A stretch of 64,000 nt of DNA from Acinetobacter lactucae (lineage in GTDB: Bacteria; Pseudomonadota; Gammaproteobacteria; Pseudomonadales; Moraxellaceae): the NCBI RefSeq assembly GCF_001605885.1, contig NZ_LRPE01000034.1, positions 62,001 to 126,000 on the forward strand, given 5' to 3'. The notes under the pieces are model-generated. The model searched no databases, had not been told where the DNA came from, and saw nothing but the letters and a program-made list of their open reading frames with translations. This document shows positions 34,896 through 45,132 of the stretch, piece after piece (position 1 is the first letter of the stretch; the number at the start of each line of letters is the position of its first letter). A program made the translations under genes and the position numbers.

Positions 34896-35285
34896 ATGTC
34901 ACAAGTTAAAATTTATGCAAATGAACAAACTATTATGCAATATCGAGAATTACTTTCTCATGCAATCCATCAAGCACTTATTGAAGAATTGAAATATCCT
35001 GTCGAGAAAAGATTTCAGCGTTTTATTAGTCTTAAACCCGGGAACTTCATTTACCCTTCTGACAGAAGCCAGCATTACATTATTATCGAACTTTCAATGT
35101 TTGTAGGCCGCAGTCCAGCCACTAAAAAACAACTCATTCAAACCCTATTTCGCAACATTCAAGAACAATGCAAAATTGCACCTCAAGATATCGAAATCAC
35201 TATTTTTGAAACACCTAAAGAAAATTGGGGCATCCGTGGTAAAAATGGAGATGAATTGCTTTTAAACTATCAGGTTAATATCTAA
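34896..35285 (+). CDS. Tautomerase-superfamily protein lacking the catalytic Pro-1
   Basis: A 129-residue protein similar in layout to malonate semialdehyde decarboxylase-type tautomerases: EKRFQRFISLKPGNFI, a strand with VGRSPATKKQLIQTLF (about 69-84) and the closing APQDIEITIFETPKENWGIRGK (cited as IEITIFETPKENWGIRG). The superfamily uses an amino-terminal proline as catalytic base, but this protein begins Met-Ser-Gln, so after Met removal Ser would be first. It is either catalytically different or a binding protein. The ATG at 34896 is the only reasonable start. Single gene. Confidence 0.8.
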   Translation: MSQVKIYANEQTIMQYRELLSHAIHQALIEELKYPVEKRFQRFISLKPGNFIYPSDRSQHYIIIELSMFVGRSPATKKQLIQTLFRNIQEQCKIAPQDIEITIFETPKENWGIRGKNGDELLLNYQVNI

Positions 35286-35396
35286 AAACTACATTTTTAA
35301 TTGTCCGACAAAATTACTTTTTTTATGCGTTATAAGGCTTAACTCCACCATAAGTTCTGCTATGCTTAAAAAAATAATTTTGTCAGGATGATTCGC

Positions 35397-36605
35397 ATGA
35401 GCGTGACACTCGGTACCCCACTTCAATCTTCTGCATTTAAAGTTTTATTGTTAGGTTCAGGAGAGCTTGGCAAAGAAGTTGTAATTTCCTTACAACGCCT
35501 TGGTGTAGAAGTACATGCAGCCGACCGTTATGATCATGCACCAGCCATGCAAGTTGCACATTTTTCTTATGTGTTAAACATGGCAGATCCTGCTCAATTA
35601 AAACAACTCATCGAAAAAATTAAACCAAATTTAATTGTCCCTGAAATTGAAGCAATTGCGACAGAAGTTTTACTAGAAATTGAAGCAAGTCAAACCGCAA
35701 CTGTGATCCCTTCTGCTAAAGCTGTAAATCTCACCATGAACCGTGAAGGCATTCGCCGTCTTGCGGCTGAAGAACTCGGCCTACCTACTTCTGCCTACCG
35801 TTTTGCAGATTCTCTAGAAAGCTTCCGCGCTGCATGTGACGACATTGGTTATCCAAACTTTGTAAAACCTGTAATGTCTTCTTCTGGCAAAGGTCAATCT
35901 CGTGTAAAAAGTTTCGATGAAGTCGACGCTGCATGGGAATATGCAATGCAAGGTGGCCGGGTTAATCAAGGTACAGTCATTATTGAATCTCAAATTGACT
36001 TTGATTTTGAAATTACCTTACTTACTGTTCGTGCTAAAAACCCTGAAACTGGTGAAATTGAAACTCACTACTGTGATCCAATTGGTCACCGTCAAGATGC
36101 GGGTGATTATGTAGAAAGCTGGCAACCTCAACCCATGACCGTAGCAGCACTTGAAGAAGCAAAACGTATTGCAAATAAAGTGACAACGGCACTGGGTGGT
36201 TGTGGTATTTTTGGTGTAGAGCTGTTTATTAAAGGCGATAAGGTTTGGTTTAGTGAAGTGTCACCTCGCCCGCACGATACAGGACTCGTAACTTTAGCGT
36301 CACAATTTCAAAGTGAATTTGAACTGCATGCACGTGCCATTTTAGGTTTGCCTGTAAACACTGCACGCCATAGTGTTGCCGCAAGTGCAGTGATTTATGC
36401 GGGTGTAGATGCCAACAACTTAAGCTTTAGCGGTTTAAATACGGCGTTAGCCAATCCAGACACTGACCTGCGATTGTTTGGTAAGCCAGAAGGTTTCAAA
36501 CGCCGTCGTATGGGTGTCGCAACTGCACGTGCAGAAAATACCGATCTTGCTCGTACTTTAGCAAAAGAAACCGCTGATCAAGTAAGCGTAAAAACTAACT
36601 CTTAA
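35397..36605 (+). CDS. purT: Formate-dependent phosphoribosylglycinamide formyltransferase
   Basis: Third step of purine synthesis using formate and ATP (GAR transformylase 2). The 402-residue ATP-grasp enzyme begins [10 protein letters not shown] with [11 protein letters not shown] at about 20-30, then [41 protein letters not shown] and [11 protein letters not shown] with the metal-binding Glu. The ATG at 35397 has AGGA at eight bases and fits better than the in-frame ATG at 35388. Length matches E. coli PurT (392). Confidence 0.96.
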   Translation: MSVTLGTPLQSSAFKVLLLGSGELGKEVVISLQRLGVEVHAADRYDHAPAMQVAHFSYVLNMADPAQLKQLIEKIKPNLIVPEIEAIATEVLLEIEASQTATVIPSAKAVNLTMNREGIRRLAAEELGLPTSAYRFADSLESFRAACDDIGYPNFVKPVMSSSGKGQSRVKSFDEVDAAWEYAMQGGRVNQGTVIIESQIDFDFEITLLTVRAKNPETGEIETHYCDPIGHRQDAGDYVESWQPQPMTVAALEEAKRIANKVTTALGGCGIFGVELFIKGDKVWFSEVSPRPHDTGLVTLASQFQSEFELHARAILGLPVNTARHSVAASAVIYAGVDANNLSFSGLNTALANPDTDLRLFGKPEGFKRRRMGVATARAENTDLARTLAKETADQVSVKTNS

Positions 36606-36632
36606 TATTTACTTATTGGTAGACCCATTTTC

Positions 36633-39296
36633 ATGATCAATACATCGCCATTGTTGAACTACGTTACAAGCCATCATGATATTAAAGCCATTAATCAATG
36701 GCGAACGGATGTAGAAAAGCAATTGCAAGATTCATATGAAAATGGGCAATCTATTCGTGAAATCATCAAAGCGCGCTCAGACCTGGTTGATGAAGCACTG
36801 ATCTTTTTATGGAAACATGCTGAACTCGACCAGACTGGACTCGGCTTATTTGCGGTAGGTGGTTATGGGCGACGTGAAATGTTGCCCTATTCTGATGTCG
36901 ATATCATGATTTTATCAGAGCATGAAATTAACGAAGAAAACGAAAAACGTATCTCTACTTTTATTTCCTCTTTATGGGACGTGGGTAATTTCAAACCCGG
37001 CATTAGCGTTCGCACCATTCAAAGCTGTGTTGAACAAGCTGCGACCGATTTAACCGTAGCAACAACTTTAATTGAAGCCCGTTTAATTACAGGTAATAGT
37101 CAGCTTGCAAAATGGCCTCGCCGTATTGTTTCGCAAACATGGACAGATAAAACATTTTATGACGCAAAAATGGCAGAGCAAGCCAAGCGTTATCACCAAC
37201 ACAATAATACTGAAAGTAATTTAGAACCTGACATTAAAAATGCACCGGGCGGTATCCGTGACATTAACCAGATTGGCTGGATTGCTAAACGTCACTTCCG
37301 TGTGAACCGTATTTATGACTTAGTGCATTTAGGTTTCATTTCAGAGTTTGAACTTGCGGTTTTAGAAGAAGCTGAAAGTTTTCTTTGGGAAATTCGACAT
37401 CATTTACACCGTTTAGCCAAACGTGATGAAAACCGGTTACTCTTTGACCACCAAAGAGAAATTGCTGCTAAATTTGGTTACGTTCGTCAAGAAGGCCAAC
37501 CTGTAAATTATGGCGTTGAGCAATTCATGAAACGCTACTACCGTACGGCGCAGCAGGTTTCAACACTCAATGAAATGTTACTGGCGTATTTTAGTGAGTC
37601 AGTCATTACTCCTCGACTCCCCAACTATGAACGCAAAATTGAAGTTGTTAACGATCACTTTAAGATTGTCGACAATAAACTTGCAGTACAACATCACAAA
37701 ATATTTGCAGAGCATCCAAGTGCGATTTTAGAGTTGTTCTATATTTTGGCTAATCGACCAGATATTGAAGGCATTCGCGCTCGTACCTTACGCTTACTCA
37801 TTCTTGCTGCGAAACGAATCAACCAAAGTTATCGTGATAATCCAGAGCATCAAGCACTATTTATGTCGATTATTCGTTCACCGTATCGTTTATACGATAC
37901 CTTGGTTGCGATGAAACGATACGGTGTTTTAGGAAACTATATTCCTGCTTTTGGCCAAATTATGGGCCTTATGCAATATGACCTGTTCCATATCTATACG
38001 GTCGATGCCCACACATTATTATTACTACGTAATTTAAATCGTTTTAGAGAACCTGAATTCGCTAAAGAATTCCCTGTAGTAAGTTCAGTTTTCCAACGTC
38101 TTGCTCGTCAAGATATTGTCTTTATTGCTGCTTTATTCCATGACATTGCAAAAGGTCGCGGTGGTGACCACAGTGAACTTGGAGCTGAAGATGCGATTGA
38201 GTTTGGTCGTGCACATGGCTTTACAGAACGTGAATGTAAATTAATTGCATGGCTTATTCAAAACCATTTACTCATGTCTTTGACAGCTCAGAAAAAAGAT
38301 ATTTCTGATCCAGATGTTGTTAAAGATTTCGCCGAAAAACTGGGCGATATGGAGCATCTTGATTATCTCTATACCTTAACGGTTGCAGATATTAATGCGA
38401 CAAATCCAAAACTCTGGAATACATGGCGGGCATCTCTCATGCGTCAACTTTATACGCATGCTCGTGATGTAATCCGTACTGGTTTAGGTCGTCCTGTTGA
38501 TTATCAAATGCTGATTGAAGACACCAAATTTGCAGCAAGTGAATTACTCGTAAATAACTTCTCATTGGCAGATGTCGAAAAAGTATGGCAAGAACTAGGT
38601 GATGAATACTTCATTAAAGAATCGGCAGATGAAATTGCATGGCACACACAAGCAATTTTAAAGCATGGAGATAATCCAGAGCCATTAGTGCTCTTGCGTG
38701 CTCACCGTAAAGCAGCTCAAGATGCAGTACAAATCTTTATTTATACTCGCGATCAACCTAACCTGTTTGCCACCACTGTTGCCGTTTTAGACCGAATGAA
38801 CTTAGACGTTCAAGATGCAAAAATTATCACAGCAAGTACAGCATTTAGTTTAGACACTTATGTTGTACTTGACCGTTTCGGTACATTACTTACTGACCCA
38901 GAACGTGAAGAAACCGTTAAAAATGCATTAGTGAAGGCACTTAGCCAACCAGACCAATATCCGGGACTCATGCAACGCCGTATTCCACGTCAATTACGTC
39001 ACTTCGACATTGAAAATACAGTCGATGTAACATTAAATGAAGCCTTACAGCAAAATATGGTCGAAATTTCAACACTCGATCACCCTGGCCTACTTGCACG
39101 CGTGGGTGGTTTATTTATGATGCAAGGTTTAGACATCCATTCAGCCCGAATCGCAACTTTAGGTGAACGCGCCGAAGATATTTTCTTTGTCACCAAAAAG
39201 GATGGAAAACCGCTGAATAACGAAGAGGTCAAACTCTTCTCGGAAAAACTGAAAGCTGCATTAGATGAAGCATCTAATCAAATTTGTCAGCACTGA
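36633..39296 (+). CDS. glnD: Bifunctional uridylyltransferase/uridylyl-removing enzyme GlnD
   Basis: Nitrogen sensor that adds UMP to PII proteins when glutamine is low and removes it when glutamine is high. In 887 residues: nucleotidyltransferase motif [17 protein letters not shown] (76-92, catalytic Asp88 and Asp90), HD domain [14 protein letters not shown] (about 500-512), and two C-terminal ACT domains (from [12 protein letters not shown] near 705 and [12 protein letters not shown] near 808) that bind glutamine. All key residues are present. It follows purT by 27 bases. Through PII and NtrBC it would feed the sigma-54 promoters proposed in this window. Confidence 0.97.
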   Translation: MINTSPLLNYVTSHHDIKAINQWRTDVEKQLQDSYENGQSIREIIKARSDLVDEALIFLWKHAELDQTGLGLFAVGGYGRREMLPYSDVDIMILSEHEINEENEKRISTFISSLWDVGNFKPGISVRTIQSCVEQAATDLTVATTLIEARLITGNSQLAKWPRRIVSQTWTDKTFYDAKMAEQAKRYHQHNNTESNLEPDIKNAPGGIRDINQIGWIAKRHFRVNRIYDLVHLGFISEFELAVLEEAESFLWEIRHHLHRLAKRDENRLLFDHQREIAAKFGYVRQEGQPVNYGVEQFMKRYYRTAQQVSTLNEMLLAYFSESVITPRLPNYERKIEVVNDHFKIVDNKLAVQHHKIFAEHPSAILELFYILANRPDIEGIRARTLRLLILAAKRINQSYRDNPEHQALFMSIIRSPYRLYDTLVAMKRYGVLGNYIPAFGQIMGLMQYDLFHIYTVDAHTLLLLRNLNRFREPEFAKEFPVVSSVFQRLARQDIVFIAALFHDIAKGRGGDHSELGAEDAIEFGRAHGFTERECKLIAWLIQNHLLMSLTAQKKDISDPDVVKDFAEKLGDMEHLDYLYTLTVADINATNPKLWNTWRASLMRQLYTHARDVIRTGLGRPVDYQMLIEDTKFAASELLVNNFSLADVEKVWQELGDEYFIKESADEIAWHTQAILKHGDNPEPLVLLRAHRKAAQDAVQIFIYTRDQPNLFATTVAVLDRMNLDVQDAKIITASTAFSLDTYVVLDRFGTLLTDPEREETVKNALVKALSQPDQYPGLMQRRIPRQLRHFDIENTVDVTLNEALQQNMVEISTLDHPGLLARVGGLFMMQGLDIHSARIATLGERAEDIFFVTKKDGKPLNNEEVKLFSEKLKAALDEASNQICQH

Positions 39297-39321
39297 AACT
39301 CAACTACTTGGTAACTGTTTA

Positions 39322-40491
39322 ATGAACTCTAGCTTGTCGTTATTACATCCGTATCCATTTGAAAAGTTAAACCAACTTTTTAAGGATACTACTCCTGCTA
39401 ACCTTCCCTTGATTCCTCTATCAATTGGCGAACCGAAGCATCCAGCACCAGAGTTTGTTAAACAGGCTATTATTGATAACTTTAACCATCTATCAACTTA
39501 TCCAAACAGCAAAGGCTTACCAGAACTTCGCCAAAGCATTGCAAATTGGTTAACCAAGCGCTTTAAACTTAACAGCATTAGCGCTGAAAACCACATCTTG
39601 CCTGTGTCTGGTACACGTGAAGGCATTTTCTCTTTTGTACAGGCATTAATTAATCGTGAAGATGCACCTTATGTGGTGATGCCAAACCCGTTTTATCAAA
39701 TTTATGAAGGTGCGGCTTTACTTGCAGGTGCAAAGCCATACTTCATCAATTGCACAGAAGAAAATGGCTATTTAGGTGATTTTGATGCTGTACCAGCAGA
39801 AGTTTGGGAAAAGACAGCCCTTCTTTTTGTATGTACACCAGGTAACCCAACCGGTACAGTGCTTTCTAAAGAACAATTTAAAAAGCTAATTGCCTTATCT
39901 GATCAATATAATTTTGTTATTGCTTCTGACGAATGCTATTCAGAACTTTGGTTCGATCAAGCACCTACTGGTCTATTAGAAGTTTGTGCTGAACTTGGCC
40001 GCGATGACTACAAAAACTGTATCGTATTCCATTCACTTTCAAAGCGTTCAAACTTACCGGGTTTGCGCTCAGGTTTTGTAGCGGGTGATGCCGATCTGTT
40101 AAAGCCATATTTGCAATACCGCACCTATCACGGCGCTGCAATGCCAGTACAACACCAGCTTGCTTCAATCGCAGCGTGGAACGATGAAAACCATGTTGAA
40201 GAAAACCGTAAGCAATATCGTGCAAAGTTTGATTTATTCCAATCTGAGCTAGGTCATCTACTCCCATTACAAAAACCTGATGCCGGTTTTTATTACTGGT
40301 TAAAAGTCGATAATGATGAAACTTTTGCAAAAATGCTAATGGAACAAGCACACATTAAAGTTTTACCGGGTCGTTATCTATCTCGTGATACCGAACAAGG
40401 TAACCCTGGTGCCAATCATGTGCGTATGGCTTTAGTAGCAGATTTGGCACAATGTGAAGAAGTTGTTAAACGTTTAAAAGCGATTCTTTAA
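39322..40491 (+). CDS. dapC: Succinyldiaminopimelate transaminase DapC
   Basis: PLP-dependent class I aminotransferase for the lysine/diaminopimelate pathway. The 389-residue protein begins MNSSLSLLHPYPFEKLNQL; PLSIGEPKHPAPEFV and STYPNSKGLPELRQ are characteristic of DapC. The PLP lysine is in HSLSKRSNLPGLRSGF. The frame opens at 39265 inside glnD, but the family N-terminus points to the ATG at 39322. In several gamma-proteobacteria glnD and dapC/dapD are neighbours, which supports the call. Confidence 0.92.
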   Translation: MNSSLSLLHPYPFEKLNQLFKDTTPANLPLIPLSIGEPKHPAPEFVKQAIIDNFNHLSTYPNSKGLPELRQSIANWLTKRFKLNSISAENHILPVSGTREGIFSFVQALINREDAPYVVMPNPFYQIYEGAALLAGAKPYFINCTEENGYLGDFDAVPAEVWEKTALLFVCTPGNPTGTVLSKEQFKKLIALSDQYNFVIASDECYSELWFDQAPTGLLEVCAELGRDDYKNCIVFHSLSKRSNLPGLRSGFVAGDADLLKPYLQYRTYHGAAMPVQHQLASIAAWNDENHVEENRKQYRAKFDLFQSELGHLLPLQKPDAGFYYWLKVDNDETFAKMLMEQAHIKVLPGRYLSRDTEQGNPGANHVRMALVADLAQCEEVVKRLKAIL

Positions 40492-40504
40492 ACCCAGCAA
40501 AATT

Positions 40505-40537
40505 GCATAGCTTTCAATTTTATTTAGAAGGCTATGC
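40505..40537. repeat. Inverted repeat between dapC and the lysE-like gene
   Basis: GCATAGC and GCTATGC pair perfectly around a 19-base loop between convergent genes. It may end transcription, but there is no T-run. Confidence 0.4.
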
Positions 40538-40545
40538 GATCTGCT

Positions 40546-41178
40546 TTAACTATAGGCAACCAATAGCACTGCGAAAAAAATGAAAGCCAGACTGGAGCAA
40601 TAATATATTCCTCTGGCAGAGCGTTTAATCTGTGCTAATACACGCTCTTGACGCAATAAACGAACTAATAATAAATTCCACCCGAAAACCACTCCTGTCA
40701 TCCATATACTCATTAGTAATTTTTGAAATAAGCTAAACTCCTGTTGAATAAGTAGCATTAAGCTACTATAAAACATAATATTTTTAGGATTAAGAAGACT
40801 GGATTGCAAACCCAAAGCCAAGCTTTTAGCTTTACTCTTATAATTAGACTCTTGTTCAACCAAACTATTTTCAGCAACAGTAATATTTAAGTTTGTTCCT
40901 TGAGTGGCTCTAAAACAGAGAAAACTCAAATAAGCTAAATATCCAGCCCCCAGCCATTTAAGTACTAAAAGAATCGTTGTACTTAAATTGCCAAGCACCA
41001 TAAATCCAAATATACACACCATTAAGATAACAGCATTACCCAAAGTAATTCCCAGAATAACGCCATAGGTATAACGCGCTCCTTTTTGCAAAAGACTGGT
41101 CAAAATAAGAAAAAAATCTGGACCTGGAGATAGTAGTGCTAAAAAGTGAGTAAAGGCGATAACCAAAAAAACTTCCAT
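40546..41178 (-). CDS. LysE/RhtB-family amino acid exporter
   Basis: A 210-residue membrane protein with about six helices. The N-terminal FLALLSPGPDFFLI (10-23) and the GYLAYLSFLCFRATQ segment are typical of LysE/RhtB. The conserved LNPKNIMFY follows near residue 130. Exported substrate unknown. It lies 65 bases downstream of an AraC-type gene on the same strand. Confidence 0.88.
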   Translation of the reverse strand: MEVFLVIAFTHFLALLSPGPDFFLILTSLLQKGARYTYGVILGITLGNAVILMVCIFGFMVLGNLSTTILLVLKWLGAGYLAYLSFLCFRATQGTNLNITVAENSLVEQESNYKSKAKSLALGLQSSLLNPKNIMFYSSLMLLIQQEFSLFQKLLMSIWMTGVVFGWNLLLVRLLRQERVLAQIKRSARGIYYCSSLAFIFFAVLLVAYS

Positions 41179-41242
41179 AACGATTTCATCTTTAAAATTG
41201 TATGGAGTAGCTTAAAAATAGAGAAAAATAATTTCTTGTAAA

Positions 41243-42079
41243 TTATTGCGCGGCTGCAAGTTGAAACTGTCGAGGAGTAATTCCCGTATGTGCTTTAAAA
41301 GCTTTATGAAAATGGCTTTGATCACTAAAGCCTAAATTGACAGCTAGCTCTGCGAGTGAAATCCCTTGCTTTAATTGAGCTCTGGCTTGATTAATCTTTA
41401 AATTAATTTGAAATGCATGTGGAGTTAAACCAACATTGGCCTTGAATAAACGAATGATTGCATATCGACTAAGACCAACCTGCTCTGCAAGCTTTTCAAG
41501 AGAAATAAATTGTTCTGACGATTTAATAATATGAATTAAGTCCAAAAAATCTTCATACAAATATTCAGTTTTTTGTATTTCTTGTAATACGAAATGTGGG
41601 AGTAACAACTGAGTAAGGCAATAGATCAGCGACTGTTCTTTTTCAATAATTAATTTTTCAGGATCGAATAAAGTTTCATTCATATCAGAAAAAGCCTGAT
41701 ATAAAGTTTCTTCTTTTATTATGAGCGGCTTATGCTGAGGCAGATGTAAATCCAGACCATGTTCTCGAAATTCTGAATACAGCTGATTTAACCACCTTAT
41801 GTCCAAATGTAGCATTTGGTAGCTCCAATCTTGATCTGGCAAAGGGTTACATGAATGCTCAATATGTGCTGGTACGATCACCAAAGTACCAGCATCAATC
41901 TTTTGCAGTGTACCAAATGAACTTTGAAAAACGCTATTCCCCTCGTCTATAGCCCCGATAGAAAACGTTGGATGACTATGAGACTTATAACACGTTCGGC
42001 TAAAACAGGACCTTCTGGTTTCAACATACGGCATTCGCCCATCTTGCCAAAACTCAAAAGCTTGAGGAATAGCGTTCAT
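41243..42079 (-). CDS. AraC-family transcriptional regulator
   Basis: A 278-residue regulator. The N-terminal cupin-like sensor contains SFSRTCYKSHSHPTFSIG-type His residues (cited: YKSHSHPTFSIG) and VIVPAHIEHSC. The C-terminal double helix-turn-helix covers about 180-278 (LEKLAEQVGLSRYAIIRLFK, SLAELAVNLGFSDQSHFHKA). Similar proteins sit next to LysE exporters and act as their activators; the lysE-like gene just downstream fits that. Eight bases separate it from gpx. Confidence 0.9.
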   Translation of the reverse strand: MNAIPQAFEFWQDGRMPYVETRRSCFSRTCYKSHSHPTFSIGAIDEGNSVFQSSFGTLQKIDAGTLVIVPAHIEHSCNPLPDQDWSYQMLHLDIRWLNQLYSEFREHGLDLHLPQHKPLIIKEETLYQAFSDMNETLFDPEKLIIEKEQSLIYCLTQLLLPHFVLQEIQKTEYLYEDFLDLIHIIKSSEQFISLEKLAEQVGLSRYAIIRLFKANVGLTPHAFQINLKINQARAQLKQGISLAELAVNLGFSDQSHFHKAFKAHTGITPRQFQLAAAQ

Positions 42080-42087
42080 TTAAACGA

Positions 42088-42573
42088 TTAACTCGCTAAT
42101 GCTTTTTCAATATCAGCTTCTAAAGCTTCTGGCTTAGTCGTAGGCGCATAGCGATTTAAAACAGCACCATCTTTGCCTACCAAAAATTTGGTAAAGTTCC
42201 ATTTAATGCTACTACTACCTAAAATACCTTTAGCTTCACGTGTTAAATATCTAAAAATCACATGGGCTTCTGGGCCTTTTACATCAACTTTAGCAAACAT
42301 GGGAAATTTCACCCCATAGTTACGCTGACAGAAGCTACCAATTTCTTTATTACTTCCTGGATCTTGCCCACCAAACTGGTTGCAGGGAAAACCTAAAACT
42401 TCTAATCCTTGATCTTTATATTTTTCATAAAGTTTTTCGAGGCCAGCAAATTGTGGTGTAAAACCACATTTACTAGCAGTGTTTACAATTAGTAAAACTT
42501 TACCTTTGTAATCAGCCAATTGCTTAACTTCACCCTCTAACAGCTCAGCTTCAAACTGATAAATATTACTCAT
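42088..42573 (-). CDS. Glutathione peroxidase-family peroxidase
   Basis: A 161-residue thiol peroxidase. The active Cys is in [11 protein letters not shown] (Cys36), followed by [12 protein letters not shown] with the Gln and the resolving-type Cys, and the Trp in [10 protein letters not shown]. These make the usual Cys/Gln/Trp set. Bacterial members mostly use thioredoxin. The ATG at 42573 overlaps the end of msrB by four bases, indicating coupled expression for oxidative repair. Confidence 0.93.
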   Translation of the reverse strand: MSNIYQFEAELLEGEVKQLADYKGKVLLIVNTASKCGFTPQFAGLEKLYEKYKDQGLEVLGFPCNQFGGQDPGSNKEIGSFCQRNYGVKFPMFAKVDVKGPEAHVIFRYLTREAKGILGSSSIKWNFTKFLVGKDGAVLNRYAPTTKPEALEADIEKALAS

Positions 42574-42989
42574 GGATAGGTTTCCTCATCATTTTTTTCT
42601 TCTGTTTTCAGTTGTAATGATGCCGAGTTTACACAGTAGCGCAAACCAGTCGGCTGTGGTCCATCTTCAAATACATGCCCTAAATGAGCTTCGCAATCAT
42701 GACAAACTATTTCAGTTCTGACCATACCATGCGTTAAATCTTCATGTTCATCAATGACAGCACCATTGATCGGACGGAAGAAACTTGGCCAACCGCAACC
42801 GCTATCATATTTGGTATCTGATGAGAACAACTCTGCGCCGCAACAACGGCAGACATAGGTACCATGTTGCTTAGTATTCCAGTATTGCCCCGTAAATGCA
42901 GGTTCAGTGCCCTTTTGTCGTGTAATCCGATACTCTTCTGGTGATAACTCTCTTTGCCATTCCCGGTCTGTTTTATTGACTTTTCCCAT
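42570..42989 (-). CDS. msrB: Peptide-methionine (R)-S-oxide reductase MsrB
   Basis: A 139-residue repair enzyme for Met-R-sulfoxide. Two CxxC zinc pairs ([20 protein letters not shown]) and the catalytic Cys in RYCVNSASL are present. AAAGGTG at six bases favours the ATG at 42989 over the GTG at 42998. First gene of the msrB-gpx pair, divergent from alaA. Confidence 0.95.
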   Translation of the reverse strand: MGKVNKTDREWQRELSPEEYRITRQKGTEPAFTGQYWNTKQHGTYVCRCCGAELFSSDTKYDSGCGWPSFFRPINGAVIDEHEDLTHGMVRTEIVCHDCEAHLGHVFEDGPQPTGLRYCVNSASLQLKTEEKNDEETYP

Positions 42990-43228
42990 GACATACACCT
43001 TTTATTCTGAAGTAAACATTTCTGATGATCGAGTTTTATATTTACGCCATTCATCACAAAAACACTAGTCTCTGAACGTAAAATTTGTTGGAATTTAAAC
43101 ATATAAAGAACAAAAAGCAAAAAGTAAGCAAAATACAAAATCAAAAGTAAGCAAATTTATTGTCAATCGTCTTTAAAGCAAGCAAACTTAGTGTTATTCT
43201 TATTGCGCACGGTTGTATAGGACAGAAC

Positions 43229-44659
43229 ATGTCTCAGAAAAAAAGTGTGGTTTTCCAACAGCTACTACCAATTATCAAACAGTATCAGCAATCGGGCTTT
43301 ACCCATGAAAAAATTGTTGAATTACTAAAAGATCAACATGATCTGAATTTGGTAACAGTTAAAACATTTAAAAGTTATTTATACCGATATGCAAAAGTGA
43401 ATCCAGCTATGTCTAAAAATACTGCTACTCTCCAATCTATGCCAACTTCTCGAGAAATTAAAAAATCATCGAAGCTTGAGCATGTTTGTTATGACATTCG
43501 CGGACCGGTATTGCGAGCCGCCAATGAAATGGAAGAGCAAGGACATAAAATCATTAAGCTGAATATCGGCAACCCTGCTCCATTTGGTTTTGAAGCACCA
43601 CAAGAAATTATTAATGACGTTGCTTTAAACCTGCCAAATGCAATTGGTTATGTAGATTCAAAAGGCATTTTCCCTGCTCGTAAAGCGATCTGCCAGTACT
43701 ACCAGCAAAAAGGCATCTTAAATATGCACGTTAATGACGTGTATGTTGGTAACGGTGTATCTGAGCTCATTGTAATGGCTATGCAAGGTCTATTAGATGA
43801 CGGAGACGAAATGCTTATTCCAATGCCGGATTACCCGCTTTGGACAGCAGCAGTTAATCTTTCAGGCGGTACAGCCATTCACTATAAATGTGATGAAGAA
43901 AATAGCTGGTATCCAGATATTGCTGATATTGAAAGTAAGATTACTCCGAATACTCGCGGTATTGTCATCATTAACCCGAACAACCCGACTGGCTCAGTGT
44001 ATCCACGCCACATTCTTGAACAGATTGTAGCGATTGCAAAAAAATATGATCTAATTTTATTTGCTGATGAAATTTACGACAAAATTATTTATGACGGTAT
44101 TGAACATGTTTCAGTAGCATCATTAGCGGGCGACCAACTTTGCGTATCTTTCAATGGGTTATCAAAAGCTTATCGTATTGCAGGTTTCCGTTCAGGTTGG
44201 ATGGCAATTACGGGTGATAAAAGCCGTGCTGCCGACTATATCGAAGGACTAGACATGTTGGCATCAATGCGCCTATGTGCAAACGTTCAAGCTCAATATG
44301 CAATTCAAACTGCTCTAGGCGGTTATCAATCTATTAATGACTTGATTCGTCCAGGTGGCCGTTTATACGAACAGCGTAATATTGCATGGGAAATGCTAAA
44401 CGAGATTCCTGGGGTAAGCTGTGTAAAACCAGACGGCGCAATGTACTGTTTCCCACGCCTCGATCCAAACATTTACCCAATTGAGGATGATGAAAAGTTA
44501 ATGCTTGATTTGCTACGCGCAGAAAAAGTTTTACTGGTTCAAGGTACTGGCTTTAATTGGCCGACTCCAGATCATTTCCGTGTGGTTTTCCTGCCTGCCG
44601 AAAATGAATTACGTGAAGCAATTACTCGTCTAGGTCGTTTCTTAGCCAATCGTCGTTAA
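43229..44659 (+). CDS. alaA: AlaA-type alanine transaminase with an extra N-terminal DNA-binding-like domain
   Basis: A 476-residue protein. Residues about 70-476 match the alanine/valine aminotransferase AlaA almost from its start (KSSKLEHVCYDIRGPVL, then NIGNPAPFGFEAP and the PLP lysine in FNGLSKAYRIAGFRSGW near Lys313). Before it lies a ~60-residue extension, SVVFQQLLPIIKQYQQSGFTH... and VTVKTFKSYLYRYAKV, which resembles a helix-turn-helix unit found in plasmid and regulatory proteins. E. coli AlaA (about 405 residues) lacks this. AGGA precedes the ATG at 43229; the internal ATG at 43409, which would remove the extension, has no good ribosome site. Makes alanine from pyruvate and glutamate. 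Confidence 0.88.
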   Translation: MSQKKSVVFQQLLPIIKQYQQSGFTHEKIVELLKDQHDLNLVTVKTFKSYLYRYAKVNPAMSKNTATLQSMPTSREIKKSSKLEHVCYDIRGPVLRAANEMEEQGHKIIKLNIGNPAPFGFEAPQEIINDVALNLPNAIGYVDSKGIFPARKAICQYYQQKGILNMHVNDVYVGNGVSELIVMAMQGLLDDGDEMLIPMPDYPLWTAAVNLSGGTAIHYKCDEENSWYPDIADIESKITPNTRGIVIINPNNPTGSVYPRHILEQIVAIAKKYDLILFADEIYDKIIYDGIEHVSVASLAGDQLCVSFNGLSKAYRIAGFRSGWMAITGDKSRAADYIEGLDMLASMRLCANVQAQYAIQTALGGYQSINDLIRPGGRLYEQRNIAWEMLNEIPGVSCVKPDGAMYCFPRLDPNIYPIEDDEKLMLDLLRAEKVLLVQGTGFNWPTPDHFRVVFLPAENELREAITRLGRFLANRR

Positions 44660-44672
44660 AAAAAAGCATAAT

Positions 44673-44704
44673 AAAAAGGCATCCTATAGTTGATGCCTTT
44701 TTTT
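44673..44704 (+). terminator. alaA terminator
   Basis: AAAAAGGCATC and GATGCCTTTTT pair perfectly around an eight-base loop, with a T-run. Confidence 0.92.
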
Positions 44705-45132
44705 ATAAATTTATTTTATTCAATTTTATAAAAGAAGAATTACTCCCCTTCACCACGCCTTTACTATCTAAAAATAAAACATTGAAATTAAGGTAATTTT
44801 ATTAAATTTCCAATCCTTATAAATTTAAAAATGAGTTCAACTTTGTATTTATATATTTTTACCATACGTTAAAAATTATTTACATTCTCTTAACTTAGCA
44901 AATTTTTATTATGCAAAAAATGCATGGTTCAATATATTTTTGCATTTCACACTGCTTCAAAATCAAGCAACAATCCATCTCCATAACAACATCGCCATAT
45001 TCGTTTCGGTTAAAACAGATTCTGATCTAGGAAGATAACATCGTTAAAACAACCGGACTGAACTAACAAGGAAAGCTTTCAATTATCCAAATCCCATCAA
45101 AGGATGATTGAATCAAATGGATAGAGGTTCAC
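44705..45132. promoter_or_regulatory. Upstream region of the symporter gene, with a dyad
   Basis: About 430 AT-rich bases with no gene. An inverted repeat ATGCAAAAA (44911-44919) and TTTTTGCAT (44937-44945) centred near 44928 could be an operator. No sigma-54 match was found here. Confidence 0.4.
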
